Assembly (NCBI GenBank): GCA_030642845.1
Contig: DAOWMZ010000039.1
Location: 1-9,537, forward strand
From: Candidatus Zixiibacteriota bacterium
Lineage (GTDB): Bacteria; Zixibacteria; MSB-5A5; GN15; FEB-12
Reading direction: 5' to 3'
Length of the DNA stretch: 9,537 nt
Shown: positions 1 through 6,202 of the stretch, piece by piece
Position numbering within the stretch: the stretch's first letter is position 1
Layout: each line of letters opens with the position of its first letter
Position numbers and translations under genes: made by a program
Notes under the pieces: model-generated
Told to the model about the DNA's origin: nothing
The model's input: the letters and a program-made list of their open reading frames with translations, nothing else
The model's database searches: none

Positions 1-1
1 C

Positions 2-1447
2 GTCAGATATTCCTGTTATCGAATTTTACGCAAACAGAAAAACCATTCAGTTTTATCTGAAGAAATAACTCAGGGTCAAATAACCGAAAACTCGCCTGAG
101 ATTATTCTTTCACAAAAAGAGCTGCAAATACAAGTACATCTTGCTATTAATAGCCTTCCACGTGAGCTTCGCGAAATAATTTATTTATTTTACATCGAAG
201 AACACTCGCAAAAAGAGGTTGCGACCTACCTCGATCTTCGCATTAGCACCATAAATAACCGTCTTCACTCGGCCAGAAAAATCTTAAAAAGAAAGATGTT
301 TGATATGGTTAAAGAAAGTGCCAGAAAAAACCCGATTCCTGAAGAATTTGCTGAACTTATCGGAAAAATCATTAGAGTTCAGGGTCCAGTTATCGAGGCT
401 GAAGTTAAGAAAGGAAGAATCTCTTCCCTTTTTGAAAATTGGTCCATGACCGGTAAAGAAAAAAATAGCGTGATCAATTTTGCTGTCATTCAAAGAGAGG
501 TTAACGGTCGATTGCGTTTGTTAAACCTCAATTCAGATCAAAAAGTCAAAAAAGGGGCAAAAATAAAGGCTACCGAAAACAAATCCCCTTTAATCACATC
601 CGATGAATTACTGACTAATACCATTATTACCCTTTCTCCGGGAGGAAAGAAAAAGATAAAGCCAATTGAAACTGGAATAAAAATTATCGATCTAATAGCT
701 CCGCTTGCAAGCCGTGGTACTCTGGGATTATTTGGGCCACAGGGGACAGGTAAGGCAATTCTGGTGATGGAACTTTATCACCGATTGAAAAGAATGAAAG
801 AAAAATTGAGTCTGTTTTATTTTGTTGCCACTGAAGAAGCAGTAAATATCAGAGAGCTTATAAATCGTGAACCTAATTTCCCTCCGGATATCTCAACTGC
901 TCTTGAGACATCATGGCTAGTAACAAAAAAAGCAACCGACCCCATATTTTCCAAATCCAATGGCATTCTTAACACCTCTCTCTTTTTCAGTCCCTTAATG
1001 AGTTGTCGTGACCTTTACCCTGCAATAGATGTTTTATATTCATCTTCACAACTATTAAAATCTAAAATGATTAGTCGTAATCATTTGGAAGTTATAAAAA
1101 GAATTTGTGATCTAATAAATGGATGTAGAAATATGGATTACGATGAAAAGTTTTTAGAATATGTCGCAATTGGAGCATACTCTCAAGCCAGACAACATTA
1201 TCATCAAAAATCCAATCGGAAATTAAATAAATCTGATCAGGAAAAAATAGCTCGTTTAAGAAAACTGGAGTTATTTTTTACACAGCCGTTTTATACTGCT
1301 GAACCGTTTACAAATATTCCCGGAGTTTCAGTTTCACTGGCGGATACGATTGAAGGATGTCTGGCTATTCTTGATGGTGAAGTAGATAATATCCCTGAAA
1401 AGTATTTTGGTTTTTCAGGTACACTTAATGATATAAAAAGAAAATGA
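2..1447 (+). CDS. ECF-type sigma factor fused to a degenerate F1-ATPase beta-like domain (5' partial)
   Basis: The frame is open from base 2 to the TGA at 1445-1447 (481 visible residues), so the N-terminus lies outside the window. Counting from the first visible codon, residues 1-13 (VRYSCYRILRKQK) resemble the end of sigma region 2. Residues about 45-97 are a sigma region 4: 'SLPRELREIIYLFYIEEHS', then a helix-turn-helix (QKEVATYLDL / STINNRLHSARK). Without a stop the chain continues into an F1 beta-like domain: beta-barrel start 'IGKIIRVQGPVIEAEV' (120-135), 'ETGIKIIDLIAPL' (223-235), P-loop GPQGTGKA (245-252), 'YPAIDVL' (339-345) and 'QPFYTAEPFTN' (428-438). The last two match the adenine-pocket segments of AtpD. 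The Walker B strand, catalytic GER segment and DELSEED loop are absent. A separate start at ATG 296 is unlikely because no spaced Shine-Dalgarno sequence precedes it. Inference: a transcription factor with a C-terminal nucleotide-sensing or protein-docking domain, not an ATP synthase subunit. Confidence 0.85.
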   Translation, partial: VRYSCYRILRKQKNHSVLSEEITQGQITENSPEIILSQKELQIQVHLAINSLPRELREIIYLFYIEEHSQKEVATYLDLRISTINNRLHSARKILKRKMFDMVKESARKNPIPEEFAELIGKIIRVQGPVIEAEVKKGRISSLFENWSMTGKEKNSVINFAVIQREVNGRLRLLNLNSDQKVKKGAKIKATENKSPLITSDELLTNTIITLSPGGKKKIKPIETGIKIIDLIAPLASRGTLGLFGPQGTGKAILVMELYHRLKRMKEKLSLFYFVATEEAVNIRELINREPNFPPDISTALETSWLVTKKATDPIFSKSNGILNTSLFFSPLMSCRDLYPAIDVLYSSSQLLKSKMISRNHLEVIKRICDLINGCRNMDYDEKFLEYVAIGAYSQARQHYHQKSNRKLNKSDQEKIARLRKLELFFTQPFYTAEPFTNIPGVSVSLADTIEGCLAILDGEVDNIPEKYFGFSGTLNDIKRK

Positions 1448-1482
1448 TAAAATTATCAGACATTTTAGCACATTTTACTAAT

Positions 1483-1508
1483 ATTTGTTTTTGAAGCTAT
1501 AAACAAAT
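1483..1508 (+). terminator. AT-rich hairpin, possible weak terminator after the sigma/F1-beta-like gene
   Basis: Perfect 8-bp arms ATTTGTTT (1483-1490) and AAACAAAT (1501-1508) enclose a 10-nt loop, 36 nt after the upstream stop codon. A T-rich run (TTTTTTCTTTT) follows only about 17 nt later. The stem is nearly all A-T, so as an intrinsic terminator it would be weak. It could equally be chance in AT-rich DNA. Confidence 0.3.
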
Positions 1509-1598
1509 TCTATCTTTCTATCGTTTTTTCTTTTGGGCATTTTCATTAACCCATATCATATTGTCCGGATTATTCCATGTTTATGATAATAATGTTAA

Positions 1599-1625
1599 TT
1601 GATTTTAACTTAAGCATATCATAAT
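1599..1625 (+). promoter_or_regulatory. Candidate promoter for the tandem PilZ gene
   Basis: TTGATT (1599-1604) and CATAAT (1620-1625) resemble -35 and -10 elements, but the spacing is only 15 bp and the region is very AT-rich, so chance matches are expected. The transcript would carry a leader of about 50 nt. No strong Shine-Dalgarno sequence precedes the ATG at 1683 (the best is a purine stretch, GGTAGAAAG). The rest of 1448-1682 shows no coding potential. Confidence 0.22.
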
Positions 1626-1682
1626 ACCTGTCGATTAATAAACAGAACATTCATTTTAAGAACTAATGGTAGAAAGTTTTGA

Positions 1683-2435
1683 ATGTCAGATATAAGAAAA
1701 CAAAAAAGGCTTAAGCCGGAAAAATACCTGAAAGTATACAACTATAATACAGGAGAACAGATTGGTCTGTTAGCAAACTTTTCCTCTAAAGGAATCATGA
1801 TTGTATCTCCAGAGAAGATTCCATCCACTACTGATTTAAAATGCAGAGTTAAATTATTACAACCTATACTGAATCATATTGAAATAATTTTTGAAGCTAA
1901 TTGTTGCTGGTCCAGAAAAAATATTAGTAAAAGCTGGTGGGAATCTGGTTATAAAATTGAAGCAACTGGTATCAATAAAGAATTGCTTGAATATTTAAGC
2001 ATTGCTTTTGTTGTCGGAAAGTGGAAAATTCCAAGTGTCAGGGATGTTAAAACAGCTCCTGCTGAGAATCTGAGAAAAACTATCAGATATGAAGTGAAGG
2101 ATCAATATCCGGTATATCAGAAATTTAGTTATCATGAAATTGGGAAATTGATAAATTTATCAGTGGCAGGATCATCTTTTCTCACACCGGGACCTATTAA
2201 AAAAGACACCCTTCTTAATTGTAAAATAAAACTGCCAAAAACAATATTTCAGAGAGATTATCTCATTATTGATGCAGAATGTATGTGGTGCAAAAAAGAT
2301 GAAGATACTGGAGGGTATCTATCAGGATACAAACTTCAAAATGTATCAGAACATGATAGAGTTATAATATTACATCTCATATTATATTATTTGGAAGAAC
2401 AGAAAACTAAGCCGAGAACAAGTGTAATAAGATAA
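1683..2435 (+). CDS. Tandem PilZ-domain protein, putative c-di-GMP effector
   Basis: This 250-residue protein consists of two copies of one fold. Each copy carries both parts of the PilZ c-di-GMP signature. Copy 1 has R5xxxR9 (RKQKR) and N32xSxxG37 (NFSSKG). Copy 2 has R131xxxR135 (RKTIR) and N158xSxxG163 (NLSVAG). Late in each copy a similar strand recurs: 'EANCCW' then 'WESGYKIE' in the first, 'DAECMW' then 'YLSGYKLQ' in the second, which supports an internal duplication. There is no signal peptide, membrane segment or attached enzymatic domain, so it is probably a cytoplasmic adaptor that changes shape or partner on binding c-di-GMP. PilZ proteins are known to act in motility, exopolysaccharide and surface-attachment control; the actual target here is unknown. 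It follows the sigma/F1-beta-like gene on the same strand and ends just before a terminator. The coding sequence is very AT-rich (about 23% G+C by hand count in the line from 2341). Confidence 0.85.
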   Translation: MSDIRKQKRLKPEKYLKVYNYNTGEQIGLLANFSSKGIMIVSPEKIPSTTDLKCRVKLLQPILNHIEIIFEANCCWSRKNISKSWWESGYKIEATGINKELLEYLSIAFVVGKWKIPSVRDVKTAPAENLRKTIRYEVKDQYPVYQKFSYHEIGKLINLSVAGSSFLTPGPIKKDTLLNCKIKLPKTIFQRDYLIIDAECMWCKKDEDTGGYLSGYKLQNVSEHDRVIILHLILYYLEEQKTKPRTSVIR

Positions 2436-2459
2436 AGGACCGCTTTACGAATTATAGAC

Positions 2460-2485
2460 GGGGCATTTAAGCCCCTTCTTTTTTT
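2460..2485 (+). terminator. Rho-independent terminator after the PilZ gene
   Basis: GGGGC (2460-2464) and GCCCC (2471-2475) form a G-C stem around a 6-nt loop and are followed by TTCTTTTTTT. It lies 25 nt past the PilZ stop and between convergent genes. The opposite strand lacks a T-run after the hairpin, so it should serve mainly + strand transcripts. Confidence 0.87.
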
Positions 2486-2494
2486 ATGGAGACA

Positions 2495-3916
2495 TCAAGC
2501 CGGTTTGATATTTTGATTCATACGAAACAAGTTTTTGGGATCATATTGTTTTTTCACCTTTGTCAGTCTTTCATAATTTAACCCAAAGGCGGATTCAATA
2601 CGATCCTCTTCCTCTTCAGTCATAAAATTAACATATACTCCTGAGGAGGCGTATGGTTGGGTTTCATTAAAAAAGTCCCTTGACCATTTAATACACTTGT
2701 CGTCATCCGCTTTATCTTCCCATCGGCCATGTACGTTTAATACAAGCTCCGCTTCACGATGAGCATAGGCGGTTGCTGCTGCATCCACCCGGTTGATTTG
2801 CCCGCCTAACAAACCAAAAAATATTTCAGTGTGCGGCGAAGGAAGATCAAAGGCATATTTAATCACCAGGTCGATGGCTTTATCACTAAGGTCGGTAAAG
2901 TTGTGAGATTTCCAGTAATTTCTTACCCCCGGTGTCAGGAGCGGATCAAAGGCCTGTTGCCAGTCAGTAAAGGGCTGGACACCTACATGCTCGCCCAATA
3001 CTGTTCCAAAGCTTCTTAGCGGTTCAAATATTTTATTCCCTTCATCCGGATCGCCGGCATGGCAAAGTGCCAGGGCAAGAATCTCGGTTCCGTGTACATC
3101 TTCCGGTAAAAAAGGGAGGGGAGGAGCTTTTCGGATAACCACCCATACATTAGAATCATCACCCAAAGTTTTGATAAACTCCCGATACTTTTTCAGAACC
3201 TGCTTTCCCTCTTTCAACGAGAAAACAATCAAACCGGATAACAAATTCGGTCCCACAGGGAAAAGGTTGAATTCAAAACGTGTAACCACTCCAAAATTTC
3301 CCCCTCCGCCTCTAATTGCCCAAAAAAGATCAGCATTATCTTTCTCATTAGCTCGAACCATTGAGCCATCAGCCAGGACAACATCAGCAGCAGTAAGATT
3401 ATCGCAAGTCAATCCATATTTGCGCGATAACCATCCAAATCCCCCGCCTAAAACCAACCCCCCAACACCTGTAGTGGAATTGATACCCACCGGAGTAGCT
3501 AACCCAAAAGCAAGAGATTCATGATCCAGGTCTCCAAGAGTCACCCCGGGACCTGCGTGGGCTTTTTTCGCAATAGGGTCAACCCCAACCGATTTCAATA
3601 GTGATAAATCTATCATGAAACCCCCATCACAGACAGCGTTTCCGGCAATATTGTGTCCTCCGCCTCGTATTGCGGTAAGAAGGTTGTTTTTGTTTGCAAA
3701 TTTTACAGCTAAGGAAACATCAGCAGCTCCAGTACAGCGGGCAATAAGAGCAGGTTTTCGATCAATCATGGCGTTCCATATTGTGCGTGATTCGTCATAT
3801 CCCTCGTCTCCCGGTTTAAGCAGGTCTCCGCGCATAGAATTTTGTAATTTTTCAACAGAAGATGATTCAACATTAGCAGGTTTTCCATCCAGCCCTGCAA
3901 TTTGTAATTTTGACAT
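2495..3916 (-). CDS. FAD-linked oxidase of the berberine bridge enzyme (BBE) type
   Basis: At 473 residues it has normal length for a bacterial BBE-like flavoprotein. The FAD-binding PCMH domain spans about residues 55-225: 'RGGGHN' (84-89, H88 being the expected 8-alpha-histidyl FAD attachment), 'GLVLGGGFGWLSRKYGL' (153-169) and 'IRGGGGNFGVVT' (201-212). The C-terminal BBE motif runs over about 428-471 ('YVNFM', 'YDPKNLFRMNQNI'). The second covalent attachment cysteine of plant BBEs is replaced: the position reads N146 in 'GINSTTGVGG', so FAD is probably held by one covalent bond. No signal peptide is visible, which suggests a cytoplasmic enzyme. The family oxidises sugars, alkaloids and other secondary metabolites with O2; the substrate here cannot be read from sequence. 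The ATG start is fixed by AAGGAG (3923-3928) six bases upstream. It stands alone, with no obvious partner pathway beside it. Confidence 0.92.
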   Translation of the reverse strand: MSKLQIAGLDGKPANVESSSVEKLQNSMRGDLLKPGDEGYDESRTIWNAMIDRKPALIARCTGAADVSLAVKFANKNNLLTAIRGGGHNIAGNAVCDGGFMIDLSLLKSVGVDPIAKKAHAGPGVTLGDLDHESLAFGLATPVGINSTTGVGGLVLGGGFGWLSRKYGLTCDNLTAADVVLADGSMVRANEKDNADLFWAIRGGGGNFGVVTRFEFNLFPVGPNLLSGLIVFSLKEGKQVLKKYREFIKTLGDDSNVWVVIRKAPPLPFLPEDVHGTEILALALCHAGDPDEGNKIFEPLRSFGTVLGEHVGVQPFTDWQQAFDPLLTPGVRNYWKSHNFTDLSDKAIDLVIKYAFDLPSPHTEIFFGLLGGQINRVDAAATAYAHREAELVLNVHGRWEDKADDDKCIKWSRDFFNETQPYASSGVYVNFMTEEEEDRIESAFGLNYERLTKVKKQYDPKNLFRMNQNIKPA

Positions 3917-4004
3917 TTATTGCTCCTTCAACAATAAGATTAGATAGCCATTCACGGCCATAAAAAACCGTTTCAGCCATTCAGAATCGTTAGAATAATC
4001 CCAC

Positions 4005-4010
4005 ATTATA
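4005..4010 (-). promoter_or_regulatory. Candidate -10 box for the BBE-type oxidase
   Basis: A perfect TATAAT on the minus strand lies 88 bp upstream of the oxidase start. No good -35 is found 16-18 bp further upstream (the best is TGCTCC), so the call is weak. If it is used, the inverted repeat at 4041-4076 would fall about 40-80 bp upstream of the transcription start. Confidence 0.28.
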
Positions 4011-4040
4011 CGTTACAAAGACTAATTGGAGCAATAATAT

Positions 4041-4076
4041 CTACATTTAAATAGAATATAATTAATAAAAATGTAG
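4041..4076. repeat. 8-bp inverted repeat, possible operator
   Basis: CTACATTT (4041-4048) and AAATGTAG (4069-4076) are perfect inverted copies separated by 20 bp. They sit in an intergenic region upstream of the oxidase's candidate -10. The geometry suits a dimeric regulator with sites two helical turns apart, but the A+T-rich context makes chance possible. Confidence 0.35.
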
Positions 4077-4235
4077 AAGATAGTTAACGAATAATCATAT
4101 TTACCAGAATGCTTTTAAAGCAAAAATTAGGTTTTCGCTTTATCAACCCAATTACGAGTTTTGGTACAAGTTGTTTTAATCTCTCTGATTGTTGCGACTG
4201 TCATACGTTCATACAGAAGGAATGCTTAAACCCGG

Positions 4236-5246
4236 TCATTTTTTAATTACTGTCACTTCACCGCAGGTAAGAGATATCCGCTCTCCGTTTTGATCAACTA
4301 CCAAAGATCCATCCGGATTTATATCCACCACTTTTCCTGTAATTATTTTCTTCCCCAACGAAAGAGACACAGTCTCACCAACTAGTGATGAATATTTTCG
4401 CAGACGATCCAATGAATTCAATAATAAATTCTCAGAGTATTCTATATACTCCTTTTCAAATTGACTTAAGAAACGCCCAACTAGCTCAGCACGATTTATT
4501 TTTTTCCCTTTAATAATCCGAACAGAAGTAGCAATATCTTTTATCTCATCATCAAAATCTTCGGCTGATTGATTTATATTTATCCCAATCCCGACAATCA
4601 AATAGTTAATTTTGTTTTTATCAGCCGAAAGCTCAGTAAGAATACCGGCTGTTTTTTTTTCTTCGAGCAAAACATCATTGGGCCATTTTATCCTGGCGTG
4701 GCCAGAACAATACTCATTGAGTGTTTCAACTAATGCCAGAGCAATTATCAAAGATAAGCTCGGGGCATTTTCCGGTAAAAAATCCGGTCTTAAAATAATG
4801 GAAATCGAAGCACCGCATCCCGGAGGAGAATGCCATACACGTCCAAATCTTCCGCGACCCTTTGTTTGTTGATCAGCAATAATTACAGTCCCATGTCTTG
4901 CGCCATTTTCTGCATTTTCTTTGGCAATATCGTTGGTCGATTTTACAGAACCGTAGCAGGCAATATCATTGCCTATAAATTCTGTGCTAAGGCTGTTCTT
5001 GATTTCAATATCCGATAATATATCCGGTATGCTTGTTAAACAAATATCTGTTGATGTTAGAGTAATCCCATAGCCCCATTCTTCAAGGTAGCAAGCTACT
5101 TTTTTTAATTCATTCATGTTGCCATTAAATTTAGATAATAATTCGATTAGTGGTATTACCTGATTAATTTTGCTTCTAAGAGATGCAAGGACATCTTCTG
5201 CTCTGTTTTCAAGCTCTGTTTGATTCATTGAAATATCACTCGACAA
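4236..5246 (-). CDS. birA: Biotin-[acetyl-CoA-carboxylase] ligase, BirA family
   Basis: It activates biotin as biotinyl-AMP and attaches it to the lysine of biotin-carrier domains such as AccB. Ligase signatures: 'STND' (103-106), the adenylate-binding loop 'KGRGRFGR' plus W138 (129-138), 'KWPND' (187-191, with the expected catalytic lysine), 'TAGILTEL' (199-206) and 'GIGININ' (219-225). A small beta domain follows, about 287-336. Residues 15-75 occupy the place of the usual winged-helix DNA-binding domain, and 'YLEEWGYGI' matches its end. The recognition-helix region, however, reads 'NGNMNELKKV' where repressor-type BirA proteins have an S-R-T-A-V-W-like helix, so repressor function is doubtful. 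The listed start is a TTG at 5246 that overlaps nadC by 11 bp. An ATG at codon 7 (5228), 7 bp after the nadC stop and with GAG about 10 nt upstream, may be the real start. Translational coupling with nadC is likely. Confidence 0.93.
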   Translation of the reverse strand: MSSDISMNQTELENRAEDVLASLRSKINQVIPLIELLSKFNGNMNELKKVACYLEEWGYGITLTSTDICLTSIPDILSDIEIKNSLSTEFIGNDIACYGSVKSTNDIAKENAENGARHGTVIIADQQTKGRGRFGRVWHSPPGCGASISIILRPDFLPENAPSLSLIIALALVETLNEYCSGHARIKWPNDVLLEEKKTAGILTELSADKNKINYLIVGIGININQSAEDFDDEIKDIATSVRIIKGKKINRAELVGRFLSQFEKEYIEYSENLLLNSLDRLRKYSSLVGETVSLSLGKKIITGKVVDINPDGSLVVDQNGERISLTCGEVTVIKK

Positions 5247-6114
5247 TTTTCATGCTCAAATCAACAACCGGAGCCGAGTGAGTCAGAGCACCTATTGAAA
5301 TTAAATCAACTCCGGTAGCGGCAATGTCAGCCACATTTTCAAGCGATACATTTCCTGAAGCCTCGAGTTCGATTTTAGAATTAATCATTCTGGCTTTGGC
5401 AACAAGAATGCCGAGTGAATCTATCGACTGATTGTCTAACATCAGACGATCTACTTTGCATTTTAAAGCTTCTATTAGTTGTTCTTCGGTGGAAATTTCA
5501 ACTTCTATTTTCACCTGATCAGGATTGATTTTAAACTGATCGGTATATTCATCGCTGTGCAAATATTCCTGAATCTGATTGAGAGCTTTGGAAATAGAAC
5601 CTGCCGATGCAATATGATTGTCTTTAATGAGAATCATATCATAAAGACCATACCGATGATTATCCCCGCCTCCATGTACCACTGCCTCTTTTTCAAGCAT
5701 CCGCCACCCGGGAGTGGTTTTACGAGTATCTAATATTTTGCAGTTAGTGCCTTTGATTCTTTGCACAAATTTATTGGTGAGAGTAGCAATGCCGGAGAGG
5801 TGAGCTAAAAAATTAAGAACAACGCGTTCCGATGCCATCAGGGTAAGATTGAAACCATCAATTTCAATTATCCTGTCACCCGCTTTAAAAGAGTCTCCAT
5901 CTTTAAAACACGGTTTTACTATGTTAGCTGAATCTACAATATGAAAAACCAGCAAAGCCGGCTTAAGTCCTGAAAGGAAACCATCCTGCTTGGCGACAAT
6001 TTCAGCTTTGGCCGGATTTGGTTCCAGACAGGCACGCGATGTTAGATCCCCCGGACCGATATCTTCGCTTAAAGCCGCCTGTACCAGATTTATAATTGAT
6101 TTATCTATTCCCAT
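5236..6114 (-). CDS. nadC: Nicotinate-nucleotide pyrophosphorylase (quinolinate phosphoribosyltransferase)
   Basis: It converts quinolinate and PRPP to nicotinate mononucleotide, CO2 and PPi in de novo NAD synthesis. The 292-residue length is typical. Family signatures appear in order: 'EDIGPGDLTS' (17-26), 'SERVVLNFLAHLSGIAT' (95-111), 'DTRKTTPGWR' (129-138), 'HGGGDNHRYGL' (147-157), 'LIKDNH' (162-167), 'IEVEI' (203-207), 'LMLDN' (224-228), 'EASGN' (251-255) and 'SIGALTHSAP' (273-282). Together these supply the quinolinate- and PRPP-binding Arg, Lys, His, Glu and Asp residues. No nadA or nadB is in the window. It heads a minus-strand unit with birA, a gene pair seen in many bacteria. The ATG at 6114 has no clear Shine-Dalgarno. 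A TTGACA (6149-6144 on the minus strand) lies upstream, but no good -10 is found at normal spacing. Confidence 0.97.
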   Translation of the reverse strand: MGIDKSIINLVQAALSEDIGPGDLTSRACLEPNPAKAEIVAKQDGFLSGLKPALLVFHIVDSANIVKPCFKDGDSFKAGDRIIEIDGFNLTLMASERVVLNFLAHLSGIATLTNKFVQRIKGTNCKILDTRKTTPGWRMLEKEAVVHGGGDNHRYGLYDMILIKDNHIASAGSISKALNQIQEYLHSDEYTDQFKINPDQVKIEVEISTEEQLIEALKCKVDRLMLDNQSIDSLGILVAKARMINSKIELEASGNVSLENVADIAATGVDLISIGALTHSAPVVDLSMKIVE

Positions 6115-6149
6115 ACTGTATAAAGAACAAAGATTTTAGCATTTGTCAA

Positions 6150-6194
6150 TTAGCTTTATTAATTTCAATTGCTATAATTAAATTGATACAAGGA
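6150..6194 (+). promoter_or_regulatory. Extended -10 promoter and Shine-Dalgarno of the IlvC-like gene
   Basis: TGC-TATAAT is an extended -10 element (TG at 6170-6171, TATAAT at 6173-6178). The -35 at 17-bp spacing is weak (TTAGCT, 6150-6155), as is common for extended -10 promoters. AAGGA (6190-6194) lies 8 nt before the ATG at 6203. The leader would be only about 18 nt, leaving little room for a branched-chain attenuator of the kind seen before many ilv genes. Confidence 0.55.
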
Positions 6195-6202
6195 AATGTT
6201 TT

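Larger units (their letters stand above)
3917..4235. other. 319-bp intergenic region between the BBE-type oxidase and birA
   Basis: AT-rich spacer upstream of the oxidase and downstream of birA, both on the minus strand. It contains the oxidase Shine-Dalgarno (AAGGAG, 3923-3928), a TATAAT on the minus strand (4005-4010) and an 8-bp inverted repeat (4041-4076). No convincing terminator for birA was found. A 25-codon minus-strand frame (4204 down to 4127) has no ribosome binding site and is not called as a gene. Confidence 0.6.

Noticed and set aside
296..1447. Treating the F1-beta-like part as a separate gene starting at ATG 296
   Set aside because: The frame is open from the left edge through the sigma helix-turn-helix with no stop, and no spaced ribosome binding site precedes 296. 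The ATG lies just past the sigma region 4 helix, in the same chain.
2..1447. Calling the gene atpD
   Set aside because: It lacks Walker B, the catalytic glutamate segment and DELSEED, is fused to a sigma factor and has no atp neighbours.
1445..1458. TGATAA-AA-TTATCA palindrome at the stop codon of the sigma fusion
   Set aside because: The 2-nt gap is too short for a hairpin, the sequence is all but A-T only, and palindromes of this size are expected by chance here.
3171..3947. Plus-strand open frames inside the oxidase gene (also 2831-3019)
   Set aside because: They lie antisense to a strongly conserved flavoprotein and encode low-complexity, proline-rich or unmatched peptides, so they are shadows.
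4108..4126. TGCTTTTAAAGCA near-palindrome as a birA terminator
   Set aside because: No T-run follows it on the minus strand, the arms leave almost no loop, and it lies over 100 bp past the stop.
4127..4204. 25-codon minus-strand frame (MTVATIREIKTT...) downstream of birA
   Set aside because: No Shine-Dalgarno, no recognisable family and within chance length. It could be a relic but cannot be supported.
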